From: Crotophaga sulcirostris
Taxonomy: Eukaryota; Chordata; Aves; Cuculiformes; Crotophagidae
NCBI GenBank assembly: GCA_013397455.1
Contig: VYZB01000934.1
Coordinates: 50,581-114,580, forward strand
DNA: 64,000 nt
Direction: 5' to 3'
Shown: piece after piece, positions 25,176-39,450 of the stretch
Position numbering within the stretch: position 1 is the first letter of the stretch
Layout of the letters: every line of letters begins with the position of its first letter
Notes under the pieces: model-generated
Told to the model about the DNA's origin: nothing
The model's database searches: none
Seen by the model: only the letters and a program-made list of their open reading frames with translations
Position numbers and translations under genes: made by a program

Positions 25176-27177
25176 CTTAACTTGAGGCAAGGGGAACTTA
25201 CGTTTGGTGCTAGAAAAAACTTGTCACAGTAAAAATATAAAGAAGAATAGATAATATTGTCTGGATAACATTTAGAATTTCCATGGTGAAGATGTCTGAA
25301 TGTGTTGGAAAAAAGTTTGTCAGGAACGATGTGCAGGTATTGCTGCTTCCACCAGAGACCCGAGGGGAGGCATCTTCAATGCTCTTCTATCTCTTCAGAG
25401 ACTGTAACCTTATATCAATGTTGTTCTCATCTCTTAAGTGGTGTTCTTACACAACCGATTAATTATTAACGAAATCAAACTATTTTTTTAAAAAAATTGC
25501 TTTTTTTACCATAGATTTTTAAATAATAATGCAAGATGCATATTTATTTTTAAACTGTACTTTTTAATGGAGGTAAAAGGCGAGTTCGTGGGGTTTCCTT
25601 TTTTTATATGCATATTCCACTGTCATAAGGATAAAAAAAGTATTTGGACAATAGTTCCATAGGTATGGAGTAGAGACTTGAAGCTGTCTGATAGTCATAG
25701 TTTCTGAAGAACATAGCTGTCATGTTCGACTGCTTCTGCAGCTTAATTGTAAGGCAAGTTAAATGAGGTCAGTAACGGTGCAATCTGAAACTGGCATGGT
25801 CCAGTCTGCAGCATTTCTCAAGTTGCCCTAGTGTTCCATTCTAAACCTGAGTACAACATAGTATTTTTCCCTATTTAAAAGCTCTTCTATTTTTCTTGTG
25901 CGGTTGGGATGGTCATCCTGCTGCTCTGTTTTCAGTACCCTGTCTAATTAGGCATTCTTTTGTAACATTGACAGTGGAGAGATGCTGCAATCCAGTTTCC
26001 AAATGGCCTTAGGGGAAAAAATCTACTAACTAAAATAGAGTAAGTCAGAGAAACAATTGCTTCATTCTGTGAAGCTCCAGAATTCATTTTGATAAAATCA
26101 GATTCTTTGTTTTCAGTTGAATGAGAAATGCCATGGGTCTGGAGTGTCTTCTGTACTAGTTAAGGGACTGAAGGCAGGGCACTAAGGGGCATGGCAACCA
26201 CCTTGGAGCTGTTCTTTTCACTGAAAACAAGAGAGGCAGGAGTTTCCTAGTGACGATCTCATGCAGGCTCCAAAGCTGTCTGTCATTCTCATTCTCTTAC
26301 ACCACAGGAGAGGATTCTATTCATGCCAAACTGTGTTTAGACTGGAAGCCTGTATTTATTAAGCTTTCCAGAAACCTTCTGACCCACCTATCAGATCCAG
26401 ACACCAGGGCTGTCAGTAGCTCTGAAGGGCAAGGCAGACGTTTCTAACTGACTGTGAGTTCTCAGCTTTGTAGCTCTGGAAGCTGTTCCCGTTCTGTTTA
26501 TGCAGCAGCCTGGATGTGTGTTTGCTGGCATCTCACGTGTATTTCTGCACGGATCTCTCTGCTGTTTGGCAGAGTTCCTTCTGCGTGAGAGGAGGTCGAC
26601 TTTGAAGGAAGAAAGGGAGAGGAGGAGGAAGGAAGGATTTGATGAAAAATATGTGGTTATAATAGTGTAGCGAATAACCAAAGTGGTGTTTAGTAACTTC
26701 CATATACACACTCAGAGGGTACAGTATGTGGAAACTGAGCTGAATGCTAATAAAACATTAGCTTATACCCCAATCCCTACAGTGTGTTTGTTTTGCAGCT
26801 TAAAGTTAAGCATGTGTGCATGATTGATACTTGAATGTGCAATGTTGGAGAGTGGATTCTGTCTTGTGCACCCTGCATATAGTTATTTTTGCTCTGAAAA
26901 CTGCCGCTGAGGAGATAAAATTAGAGAATCAGACTTGGCTATTTGGCTAATTCATTAAATTATTTCCAAATAGTCCAGATATTTCTCTTACACTAAAACT
27001 TTTGGGAAAATGAAATAAAACCCAGGACAATCCCCAATGGAGTTGGTGGAAATCCAGCTGTAACTGCCTCTGGACACCCACAGTTCAGCTGAGATATAAC
27101 CAACTGAACTTGAGAACACTTAGAAAACATCAGGAAATCTGTTTTTTCTGTTTGTTTTAAAATCTTCCTAGATTTTC

Positions 27178-27205
27178 ATCTTTTTTTTTCTTCCTTTTTT
27201 TTTTA
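27178..27205. repeat. Pyrimidine (T-rich) tract
   Basis: Nearly continuous T with a CTTCC interruption, inside the intron. It resembles a splice polypyrimidine tract, but the following TAATCC has no AG with an open coding exon, so no exon is inferred. Confidence 0.75.
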
Positions 27206-30200
27206 ATCCATTTTTAAAGTCATACTGGTTTCAGAGAGGCTGACATAATGAAGAGTTTTGAACAGAAATCTCTTTGTAGTTAAATAACTATGAAGCTTCA
27301 GTATATCAGAACTCATTAAAGTACCATTTAGCTGCTCTTGACTTAATGGCATGTGTTTCAGACTTTAAAATGAATAAAGGTGTTTATGTTATCAAGCAGC
27401 AATTTAAAAAAAATTAAGGGAAATTTCATCAACAAAATCTGGAAGAGCAGAGCTCAGCAGGTGGCTGTCCTCAGACCCACACACAAAATTCCATTTCTGG
27501 CATGGCAACCTTAGGACTGGTAGCTAGAAGAATAATTGAAATTAATTCCATCCCAGGGAAGTGCTAGTAGTGGAATTAAGACTTGGGGGGATGTCAGGAC
27601 CAAATGGGAAGGTTGTTTTTTATTTCTTCATTTGCAGTTTATTCTGTAATATTTTTGCTTTCAGGAGCCCTCCTGCCCCATCCTCAGACTAAATGCAGTA
27701 CTTTTGAGTTTCCATTCTTTTGATACTCCAGGGAAACTTAAGCTTGATTATTAAAGAAAAAATCTTTTGAACACTAGCTACTAAGATAGGTTTTTTTTTT
27801 TTTTTAAAACATTTGACTGAGCAGTGTTTTCTCCTTTTAAATTTTAGGATTTTGTAAGTGAAGTCTTCAAAGCTTGTCTGTCATACAGAGTCAGAACTCG
27901 CCAATACAGAATTTCTAGTTTCAGAAATACCTGTCCAACTGATTTTTATGTAGAACTCATTGTGCTTATTTACTTTAAACAATGCTATATCTCCTGGCAG
28001 AAGTGTACAAAAACTGAAAACAAAGAACATCTTTACATCTTCCTACATCTGAGTTTACGGTACTGCTCTGGCTGTTAATCTTATCTCTGTAAATAGCACG
28101 AGTTTGGACAGTAATACAAATAGAGTAAACATGGCATGTTCATTAGATAGCAATAGAAATTGCTATGCAAAAGACATTTATGGTTTCATGCTGAAGACAG
28201 GAGTTGTGTTGGTCAGTAGCTTCTTGAAGGCTGACTTTTTAATGACCAAACTGACTTATTCCTCATTCCTCATTCATAATTTCTAAATATCAAGTGTACT
28301 CCTCTGTAAGTCCAAAACACTCATCAATATTAGCAAGAAAAGGAGGAAATGTTGTATAGAACCAAATAATTTCTGTTTCCATTTGAAAATCAACCAAGCT
28401 GTCTGAAGCTAGTTAAACAGAAATTAGTCTTAAATATTTGAACAATGAACTTTCCTTGTTCATCAGTACTGGACATAGGAACAACCCTCCTGCTGCTCAT
28501 CATGCAGTCAAGCTCTCTGTTCTCCCTCCTCACACTTATTTTATTGAATAAATGTTATTCACCCTTATCTGGTAAGTGTCATACTGTGTTGAAAAGAAGG
28601 TTAAACTATAAAATATAACTGTCCTTCTCCCAGACAGCCGCTGAAGTCTGTGTTCCCAGTTTTTCAGAAGTCATTCTTAGATGGATTTTTAATTAATAAT
28701 ATGTTGTTGTGCGAAGAAAGTAAGCTGTAGTCATATTTTTTGCCTTGTTTATTTTAGTAAAGTTGGTAACATAAATAGTGGTAAAGTTTGTCCAGATAAA
28801 ATTTCTGGCATTAATATTGCTTTTTTAACATCTTCCTCTGTTAGAGCATTAAATAGTAACATTGAAGCAATGGAGTAGCTTTAAATTTGTGCATATCTTT
28901 TTGTCACTCAATTCTAATCAGTATTGACTTCAATGTGGTGCAGTATCTTAACCAATTAATTTTCAATGTATGGAAGAAGTGTTGGGATTTATTTTTACAA
29001 GCATTTCATTGGGGTACTCCAGTATTGCTGAATAACTTTGAACCTGTTTGGGCTTACTGTTGTTTTTTTGTTTGCTATAAATTAAAGAAGAAATCAACTG
29101 GATGTTATCTCTTGCTATCAGACACAAAATGTCTGTGAAATGCAATGATGTATCAAGTGAATGTGACTACACTCACCACAAAATGTTGAGATGAATAAGC
29201 TCTAAGATGCGTGGTGATGTTTTTTAGTGTGGAGTTCTTTTTTCCCAATAGGAAACTAGTTCTGGTCTTGCTCTGCTCTGTCTCTGGATGAATCAAGAAA
29301 TATGCCACAGATTTCTTTTCATCATTCTGTCTTTCCATCTTTGCTTTCCCTGGCGATCTTGCTTGCTCGCTCCACTGCACTGCAAAGGGCTTAAGATACT
29401 AGGAATTATTACTTTGACTGGAATGATTCCCTCTACCGCGCTGTAGAAAGAAGATGATGAAGATGTAAGCAGGAAAGTAGAGGGAGAATGTACAGAGGGG
29501 ATGATAATTTTAAGAGTACTATTTCAAGTGCTAAGAATTTGGTTACTAAATCTGACAGTGATACCATTTTTGGGATTCATATAGGAAATTCTGTGTATAA
29601 ATGTGATCCTACACTTTCATTTAATAATGTAATAATGTTGTAATAATGACAGAGAATGGCAATGTTTCATTTCCATTGTTCTTTTACCCAACCACACCCC
29701 ATAGAAGTCTCTGTTAAGTCTCTGTTAACTGAAAAGGATACAGGTGGCTAATGCATCCGAGTACACTGTAACAGGGTAAAATGTGAAGCATGAAGCAAGG
29801 CTTCTATATCCTTGAAACAATGGAGGAAACTGGATTTAGACTAAGTAGTTAATATGTAAGCTTAGCTTTTGGCCAAGACCCTGGGGCTAATGCCTAAGGT
29901 TCTAAGGAGTACCATGGGATCTCCACCACAGCTGGGCACCACCTTGCTTTTGCATGCCCTGGGAAGCAGAAAAATATGATGGGAGCTGTGTTCTTCCTTG
30001 CAGTCCAAGTAGGGTGAAGCTCTGCCCTAAGGTCAACAGTGTCTGAAGTGTGTAACTTGTCAGGACTTGCTGAATTGGAATTCAGCTCTTGCTAACAGAC
30101 CTAATACAAAGTCACTGTGGTTCTCTCCTCCGGGGCTGTGTACACTAAACTAAATTTTACTAAAGCAGCTTAGTTACTGAGTATCTGCATACAGCTACTG

Positions 30201-33200
30201 TGTACGTGTTCCTTGAAAAAATGTTTGCAGGTGTCATGCTTTTTTTTTCTTTTCCTTGTTTATAAGATAACTACTGCCCATTATTATTAAATTTTCATAC
30301 TCATCGGTTCCATAAAACACTACCATCTGTAATGTAGTCCATATTCCTTTGGCAGTTTTCCGCTGGTCAAGAATATCTACTTGGCTACCTTCGGCACAGT
30401 TACCTGACTTTAGCTGTATAGATATACATGCTGTTGTATTCATGGAAACTTTGATAAAATAGAGCCTTTCTAGCTAAAGACATTGCTATTCTAATTACAC
30501 TGATCTCTAGGAAACAGGAAAGATGATTTAGACCATGCCGAGTCTTTTCCTTTAAAATTAGCCTTTTAGTGCAACAGAACATTTAAAACAACAGCTGGAA
30601 GAATTTTCTTGCTGTCTCCATGTTGTTACTAATTCCCTGTCCTTGATGTTGTGAATTGAAATGGTTAGGGTATAAAATTCTTTGTTTGGCAAAAGGAGAC
30701 AGGATAAGGATACATTGTTTTGTGCAAATAGGGTCTTTGAAAAATCAAGACCAATGGTTTTGTTATTTTCAACCTGCTTTATAATGGACCTCTGAATTTA
30801 TTAATTTATTTTTTAAATTAAAAAATACTAATTTCTTTAAGGTTGGAGCATGAGGGGCTTAAAGTTCATTCTGTATTTATCTGGAAAAAATGAAAGGATC
30901 TTTGTTGCAGTTGGGATTCCAGAGCAGGTGAGCTTTCCATCCTTCTTCAGAGCAGTATTGCATGCTAGTTCTGTGCCAGGCTTTGGATCAGAGCGATGAT
31001 AAAGATCAGGAGCTTTTTGGATTTACAGTTGGGTTTTTCTGCTAAGGAATATTACTTTCTGTTTCATGACAGCTTGTCCTCTCTGCTTCTGGAGTGATGG
31101 GTGAATGACTCACTGAGAGATCTTGGGAGGTGTTATGTCAATTACTGAGTAAAATCTATATTTCCACTACACGTGGATCCCAAAGAATTTTTCTCAGTGT
31201 GGAAACATGATAGAATGGCAGCAGCTTTGTCACAGCTGAAGGTGATTGACCTGGAAAAGGCCAAGGGTAGTACAAGCTGAGTGGCTTGGGTCACAGATGA
31301 TAGTCAATGATGAGGAAGTAGTATATGAAAATAAAGAAGCATAGTTTGTGATATAGTGAGGGCCTGATGCTTATCATCTTTACTTGACTGTAAGTTGAAA
31401 GCAACCCTACTTAGATAAGGAGTGATCATATAGAACTGGTAGAAGTGATGTCAGGAGTGAGTGATCTGCTCGCTTGAGTACATCATGGTCTCACAGAAAA
31501 ATGGAAAGAAACCTCTACCTTGAAACACTAAGCTGACAGATTGCAGTAGAGGTGGTCTTGGTGTGAAAAAATTAGCCAAATTTGGATAAAGCTTCAAGCT
31601 ATGTTGGCATAAAAACTTCTGAACTTTTTTCAGAGCTGTTTACTTTCTAGACTATTTAAATAATGTTAAAGTGTCTTCAGATGTGGTCAAAGTTGGTTGA
31701 AGGGGTAGTTAAGCTTTCCAGGCATTGTAACTCCCTTCAGTGATTTGTGAATACAAAGGTCTTCTATTTCCAGGCTTTTTAGTCCTTTAATCTTCGCAGG
31801 CACAGATGTTCAGACAGAGTTTTTATACAAAGAACGGAAACCCAAATCGTTTAAGCTGGTAATATTTACACTTACCATGTACTGTAAAACTACAACGGTT
31901 TACTACATCTCTGATTAAAGGCTTCCAAAATGCACCGAAGGATTAAAATAGCTGGGCATACAAACCAGGCAGACATGTACACATTGTGTCATTGTGTTTT
32001 GTTTGGCCTCTGCTCCATTTTTTGCTAGCCTTGTGAGATCAGAGAAGTTGTTATCTGCAAGTTCTAGGGGTTTTTTGGTTGATTGTTTTTTATCAAACCA
32101 CCAATGTTCCACATGTTTCTTATAAGAGGCATAAAATATATGGTTGTTGCAAATGAACATCTATAAAATGGACTGTAAAGACTTTCTGCTGGGAAATTGT
32201 CATGGTTATATAGGTATGGCCTTTATTGGAAACCAGCTGAGCTAATACTGTAGGAATATTTCTCTAAGATGCTTAGACTGGTGAAAGAATCAAACCAGTT
32301 CCATAGATGTGTTTACAACACTGGCTGGGAAATGCAATAATGTTAGACTTGAACAGGTTCTAAAACTAAACTAATTTCCTCGGGCCATGCAAAAATTGGC
32401 GTGCTCTGCTCTGAAGTGCAGTTCAGTTCTAGTATTTGTGAGTATGCTTGCAAGAAACTCTCGTGTAAAACGAGTTGTTTTTACACTCTTGAAATTTTAA
32501 GAGGGCAAAGACTATCTCTTACTTTATGTGGTTGGTCGTTGATCAGTTATATAATAAGATGGTGAATGTTCATGGAGAATACTGTGTTCCTCTCATCCCA
32601 AATATGACAAACACATTTTTGATGACAATATACTACTATGCTGGCATTTTGCATCCTCAGTCAGGCTGAGCATGGCAGTGATAAAAGCTGCGTGTGCATC
32701 TTTTGTGACAGACTGTGCCCTAGGAAAATCCTCAGTCAGAACTATAAAATAAAGGAGGTGTGACCCTGGGGTAATGGAGTAATAAAAAGTCATGTTTTCG
32801 AAGTGCCTTGACACTCCTATAATAATGATGGTGACAGTTTGGTGTCATAGCATGGGTTATCATGTGTGTCGTGGTGAAAAGAAGGACTGCTGAAGGGGCA
32901 ATGAAAAAACTCCTAAAGCTTGAGGAGTGTCAAGGAATATTAACAGAATTAGAGTTCTTTGCTCTGAGAAGCACAGGACAAAAATGATAATAGTAGTTTA
33001 AAGTAAGCAATGGTATGCTGGCTTCTGTTAATTCTACTTTGCGTCCAGCACATGAAAGTGAATTTACTGAGTGAATACCAGTGGTAGCATTTTTCTGAGC
33101 AGGTCGTAAAATGTTCTTCAGGTTACAATTTGCCTTTGGGTAAAAGTAATACCATAAAGTTTTACAAAACATACAGTCATGCCTCTTACATCCCTTTCAG

Positions 33201-33569
33201 ATGTGTAATTAGGAATATGATATAGTTACTTTGTTTATGAATCCATTTAAATTCAGGACATTAACCAGGAAAAAGAATTACTGAAGAACATATTAGATAT
33301 TAAGTTTATGAAATGTAATGTTATTATACCTAAACTGAAATTGGAAAAACCCAGAAATGTCTGATTTGGTTTAGATATCTTCAGGTTTAAAGCTTGCCAT
33401 TGTCTTGTATCCTTTTCAGTTTTGAATTTGGACTGCTCTAACATGCTCAGTATCTGCAAAATACTTGGTAACATTGGCTGTGGCTATAGCAGCTTGCTTA
33501 ATTATGTAGCTGGTTAAAAGGTATATACTGTCATCAAGTATTATGATTGTTGTTACTGTGCAAGTCTAT

Positions 33570-33880
33570 CATTAATTCACATTTGGAGTACTGTGTGCAG
33601 CGTTGCCTGCCCATGTTGTGCTGTAGGTGTGGAAAGGGTGCTGAGAATGAGGACAGTCTGAACTCTGGCCTTACATAAAGAGACTGAATGAGTTAGGACT
33701 GCTGAATTTCAGAGAGGCATCCTGGAACTGGATTGTCTTACTGATTTCAAATCAACTGTCACATGATGAAGGAGAATACAGAATGCTCATTCTTCATTTA
33801 TCACACTGAAAAAATTTTGGAGAGACAGTGAAACTGTCAGGCTGCATGTTTACTGAAGGAAAAGGAAGCACTTTTTAAAT
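33570..33880 (+). mobile_element. Ancient CR1 LINE remnant
   Basis: TTTGGAGTACTGTGTGCAGC resembles the CR1 'ctggagtactgtgtccagt' block. It is followed by diverged counterparts of the downstream blocks (GAGACTGAATGAGTTAGGAC, then GCTGAATTTCAGAGAGG) and of the ORF2 end (GTTTACTGAAGGAAAAGGAA). The spacing fits but the identity is low. Confidence 0.5.
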
Positions 33881-35547
33881 GTAAAATGCACAATCTTTTG
33901 GAAACCAAGATTAGAAATATGCTAAAAAAGAAATTAATTGTATTAATGGAGCCTGAGCCCAGTAGCGGGTATGAAAAACATTTTGAATATGGTGTTTAGC
34001 TGAGGGAGGCCCTTAAAATTCTGATTAGCTGAACACAGAGGGTCTGTGGATATCTGTGTGTGTCCTGGTTCTTACAGTGTTCCCTAAACATTTGCTTCTT
34101 CCACATGGTCAGAAATATTACACTGGGTTAAATGGGTTTCTGATTTATCTGCCTTTTCTCCCACTATTTGTATATAACCTATTGTTTAATAGGACGAAGT
34201 GGCCTACGGTATTTAATTTCAGTGTTTGTCAGCTCAGTACTGCATTGTCAGTCATTGTCTTCATGCACAACTAGTTACATTTGAAATATTTGTGGCTTCA
34301 ATTCACATGATATTTCCTCTGCTGAGACATTTCTTGCATAGTACAGTCTCCACAACTACTGCTGAAATCCTGAGATGTGTATCTTATTTCTAAATTCTGA
34401 CAGAGGCGGTTCTAGAAATTTGCATTTTATTTCAGTAGCTTGTGCACTTGTAAGTTTTTGCTGGAATTTCTGATTCAGGATCAGAATGATTGCTGAATTC
34501 TGTGAATTCAAAATAAACTATTTTCTATTTAAAATGCAACCTACAGGTAGCATGTTTAATTCAATAAGGTCCAAGGGTGTAATATAGTAAAAGTGAGGAA
34601 AGACTCAAAGGTTGTCATGAGTCTAAAGCTACAGGAATGACAGGTATTGTTTTAGGCAGTGATTTAATGGAGAATTAATCTACCTAAAAGCTGCTGAAAT
34701 TCTGTAGGGTAACTTTAAATTTCTGAAATCCTTAAAAATTGGAGTAAGCAAGAAAAGAATACAAAGTTAGTTTGTTTCTTTCTTTTCCCCAGAACATAAA
34801 AAGTAGTGAATGTAATTAAGGAAGCAGGAGACATAGTATTCTAAACTATACTGCTTTCAGGTTTTTTTTTCAATTTGTTACCTATGATATGCAGAGTTTT
34901 TGTAACTATGTAATATACAATCTTATGCTCGTTGCATTGAAGATAAGTAAAATATTTGAAAAAACCCTGCCTCCATGAAACAGGGAAATTCTTAGTGTCT
35001 CTTAGAAAGATCAAAAATAAAATTACATGGTTCCAGTATCTTCATTAAGGTTTTGGGGAATTTGCTTCACTGTGTCTGAAATAGACTTTGGGCTGGTACT
35101 GATGTTTTTCCCTTATATTATTAATAAATAAATGATCCCAATATTGAGAATTTCTGAGCGTTTAACAGGTTCTGATTAAAGCAGATAATTTGTGACCACT
35201 TGAAGTAAGTGGGTTTTTTTCACTTTTTATTTTGAGTTCAGCCATGTTCATTTAGGTGAATAAAGTACTTCCTTTCTGAAGTTTGAATTTGTAGACTTTT
35301 TACACACTGACCTCATATTTATTCCATATAGAAATGATGTTTCTGGAAAAAAAAATCCCTGACAAACTGTTTTAGAAACTCTGCCTAATTTGAAAAAGAC
35401 AACTGTGAGAATAAAACCTGAATTTACAAAACAAAACAAAATCCTGTTTACAAAAGTAACAAACTAGCAAAATACAATAATATTGGGGGAAAAGAACAGA
35501 AAGGGATGCAGACTGCAGATATGCAAAGGGAGAAGAGAGACCCTGCA

Positions 35548-35622
35548 ACTGGTCATCTGAAAACCTAGACTCGACTTAGTTTGCCATGTGCTGTTGGAAA
35601 GGTGACAAACTGGGAGGTATTT
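35548..35622 (+). mobile_element. Possible MIR-like fragment
   Basis: CTGAAAACCTAGACTCGACT followed by TTTGCCATGTGCTGTTGGAA and AGGTGACAAAC resembles the middle of MIR ('gacctgggttct..ctgccactgctgtgtgaccttgg'). It is short and diverged, so this is tentative. Confidence 0.3.
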
Positions 35623-36354
35623 GGTGCATAACAATAATTATGAAGAAAATTTCTGATTTAAACAGTCTTTGATAGCAATTTGATAGGAGTTGGTGCAGAT
35701 GTGGAAATTGCAAGCATTTGCACTACTGAAATTTTATCTTACTTTTCTTTACATTGTTTACTGTACAACTATACCTAGCCAAATGTATTACTTCCACTTG
35801 CAAACCTTGTCCTGCGAATAACCAAACAATGTATAAGAAAGAAAGGGCTAGAATTATCCGGTGAAACTGAGGGGGAAAATAGATTGAATTTGTAGAGCAA
35901 AATATTTGGTTGTTGATTAATGTGAAGTAGATGATAGAAATCTGTTTGATGGTGCATTTATAATGAGAGTGAATATTCCTAGGTCACCCAGAATGAGGAA
36001 TCTATTGTGAACTATGGGAAAGTAGATAAAACGGGTTAGTTGATCTCTCTCTTTTGCAGACTATGTGATTCTATTAAAGAAATTACTTCAATGTCTGAAG
36101 TTGGTGAAGAGAACTCAGTGTACATTTCACTTGTTCCCCTGTGCAGGCTCCAACTCTTCTCTTTAGAAAGTGTGCTATTTAGTGGGTAATTAAATAATGG
36201 GTAATTACAGGGACAGGAGGAGGGAGCTAGCGGAATACCTGGTGTTTCTGAAATGTGCTGGAATACTTCAGCTGTCTCCTGTAGGTACCTGGAATTTCTT
36301 GGCTATATCCTAGGGCTGTGGCAGAATTGATTACTGGCTACAAAGTAACTTGGA

Positions 36355-36475
36355 AATCACAGGACCAAAGGCCGGGAAGTGACCTGTGAATCCTGTAGGT
36401 CAGCTTCTCTGCCCCAGGGAAGGATCATTGAGACCTTAGTTGTTCCTGCTAGAGGTGTAGGATTGGCCTCTGTGG
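36355..36475 (-). mobile_element. Ancient CR1 remnant, antisense
   Basis: GGGAAGTGACCTGTGAATCC, then GTAGGTCAGCTTCTCTGCCC and AGGATCATTGAGACC follow the reverse complement of an old CR1 3' end ('gggacctc..aggtcatctagtccaacccc..ggatca..agacc'). It is strongly diverged. Confidence 0.45.
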
Positions 36476-39114
36476 TGCCAGGATCTCCGCAGGCAAATCT
36501 GTTCCTGGGCTTTGTTTGCCTTTCCACTGAGTACTTTTTCCTGCAAGCTAATTTGGATCACCTCTGATTAAATTTAAACGCAGTGATACTTGTGTGTTGG
36601 CTATAGATACGGAGAACAATTTGCTGCAAAGAGAAAATGAACATTTCTCTGTCTTTACATAAACTGTTTGGAACATTCATTGTTGCCTTCCATGTTTTCC
36701 ATTCCTTAAGCTAAGCAGCTTCCATTTATTCAGTGTTTTGTAGTAGATTTCAGTGAGTAGATTATGCCATTAATGATGTTACCTTCTCTTCAGACTCATC
36801 TCTAGCCCCCATCTTTCTTAAGATTTTAATTAAAATTAAAGCCTGATTTGCTACTGAAAATTCCCCTCTCAAAATTTTGTCATCTTTTAACTTAATAGTA
36901 TTGATGAATTTGTACATCAGTATAAGACATTGTAGTGTTACTTTTTGGTTAGTTTTATTATTATGTTTTTACTTAATTAACTAGATTAAACCTTCTTATG
37001 CTATGTCTATAACTCTTGTACCGTGAAGATTAAGGAGTGTGAAATTACTTTACATTGCCTTCAGTCATTTAAAGTATCATTTTATCTGAAACAATTCTTG
37101 CTGCAATGAAGTTTGGCAGCCAGGAAGTTCTTTGTGCAACAAGCCAACACTTGTCACTATTATATCAGTTTCTATTTCTGCATAATGAAATATTTCTTAT
37201 GTTAGTGGTGCCTTGAATTGCTTGCAGATTAATAGATTTTACTTGTTGCCTGCATAAGTGTCTTTGGCTTTTAGAAAAAAAGGTGTACTGAACCATCATA
37301 GAAATGATTAAGTAGTCCAGATAAATGAAATCTGACTTGTCTGATAACAAAGGACTATTAGTTTTATAAAAAGTAAATTTTACTGCAAGCCAGGGTCAGA
37401 TCAGAAGAGTGTCTTTTTGTGTAACCATTATTGTTTTATATCTGTGGTAGAGCTACACTAATGTGTAGTGTAAGTAGGAACAGGGAATGTTCACTGAAAA
37501 AATCACAAACTGAAGAGTAACTTGTTTAGTTGGTCAAATTGTGAGCCAGCGGTGTTCTTTTATTGGACTTGAAAGCAAATGTAACAGCCAGGAACCAAGA
37601 CCTTGTTGTGTGTTATTCATAATATTGACATTATGCAGTATTAAGTTGTACAGGCGATTGGATTTGAAAGGCTGATGCCAAGTTAGGTACCCACAAAAAA
37701 AAGGCATATTAAATACAGAGCCATCTGCTCCTGTTTCAAATAGCACTGGAGAAATGGATAACGTATCACAGTAATGTAGATGCTTTTTGTTATTCAGAAG
37801 TTATAATTAAATGCAGTTTTTTCTGTGGTTGGTGATGAAAATGTGAGAGCAACCTCAGAGGGGGGGAAATGTTTCAGATTATGTAGACCACAAGTGACTA
37901 TTACACAACAGCACCACAAACCCTGCTCTGGCTTGCCTTTTTGGATTGTAATGGTGTATCCAACCCATGTTTGAAAACCACATTCCACCAAAGCCTGCTG
38001 TGCTTATAGCTGACTGATCAGTAATGGTACTGGCAGAGCTGGTTTGCAGTCAGTGACTGAGCGTGTTATCTGTGCCTAGAGGCAAGGTATGTAGATGGTA
38101 ATCTTTTGCTGTCGTACACTACTGTTTGAGGCAAAATTATTAATGGAAGTTACGTATTTAGGAGGTCATCGTGTGAAGGGGGGAGAGGTGACATATACAC
38201 AAGTATGGCTGTCATTCCAAAGGTCATTTTGAGGCAGCTACACTTGAATACTGGAGAGGTATGGCAAGTGTTTGTTTGTGGACAGTGTCTTTTTTATCTC
38301 CTAATTGAATTTATATGCGTGTGTGCTTGTTGCTGCGGAGGTTATTCAGAATATAAATAAACTATTAAAGGATGCTCATTTAAAAGAAAGGTCTGCATAT
38401 TAATAAATGTGGGAACCAGACATTGGAAGGCTGCTTTGAAAAATCTATGATTCAGCCCACTGTACAAGGGAAGCAACAGAAAAACTGTGTGTTTAATGAA
38501 AATGGATCTAACTTCTGTGTGACAAAGTTGAGGGTGAAATGCTGAGAAATCCTGACTATATCCAGCTCCAGGAATGGGTAAAACTTGGGACACAAGGCCG
38601 TGGGGAGATGAGGGTGGATGATTGTAACGTCTAGGCTGTGCTGACGCCTTGCCAACAACAAGGTGAGGATATTTAAATAATTTGTCACAACTTGAGGGGT
38701 TAACTCTCCTTACAGTACCAGTCCCGGCCCTTCCTAACTCTTCTTAGCTTCTATCAAAAGAAACCTCCCTCCCCCTTTCTTTGGGGTGGTTCTTTGTTTC
38801 GATTGCCCTGTGCTGCTGAATGGTCAGTAAGTGGCACTGAGCATCTGAGACCAACAATTTGTCCTGTCTTTTATTGAATATGAAGGGGATTTCTGGGAAT
38901 GTAGGGTTGGGTGGGTCACTTTGAACAGCCCTTTTACTTTAAGAATTAATATGGAGGGGGGAAGTGGTATTGTACTTGTTAACTGTTGCTATATCTTTGG
39001 CTGGTTGGAAATCAGCCTGTCCTCTTGGCATTATTGCTTTCCTAAAAAGTTCCACATTAGATGAGAGCTCCTGAAATATTATTGCAGCCACTAGCAAACT
39101 CCCTTGTTGAGGCA

Positions 39115-39450
39115 TCAGAACTAGAGGACATGGACTCAAGCTTCGTCAGGGAAAGTTTATGCTTGGAAGAGCACACGTCAGAACTAGAGGACATGGACTC
39201 AAGCTTCGTCAGGGAAAGTTTATGCTTAATGTTAGGAAAAAATTCTTCCCTGAAAGGGTGATTGGCCCTTGGAATGCGCTGCCCAGGGAGGTGGTGGAGT
39301 CACCAACCCTGGAGGTGTTTAAGAGGAGATTGGATGAGACACTGAGTGCCCTGGTTAAGATGATGGGTTGGTGTTGGTGTTGGATTATAGATTGGACTTG
39401 ATGATCTTAGAGGTCCTTTCCAACCTTGTAATACTGTGATACTGTGATCA
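39115..39450 (+). mobile_element. CR1 LINE 3' end with duplicated 5' edge
   Basis: A CR1 copy of the ATACTGTG-tailed subfamily covers 39178-39450: AGGACATGGACTCAAGC, TTCTTCCCTGAAAGGGTGA, GGAGGTGGTGGAGTC, GACTTGATGATC, then tail TAATACTGTGATACTGTGA. Its first 50 bases are repeated exactly at 39115-39164, separated from the second copy (39178-39227) by 13 bases. The exact identity implies either a late local duplication or a template jump during insertion. The short frame for the ORF2 C-terminus is a fragment and is not functional. Confidence 0.93.

Noticed and set aside
32880..32975. Possible further old CR1 block (AGAGTTCTTTGCTCTGAGAAG)
   Set aside because: Only one short block resembles the CR1 'gttcagcctggagaag' motif, with no collinear second block, so it is too weak to annotate.
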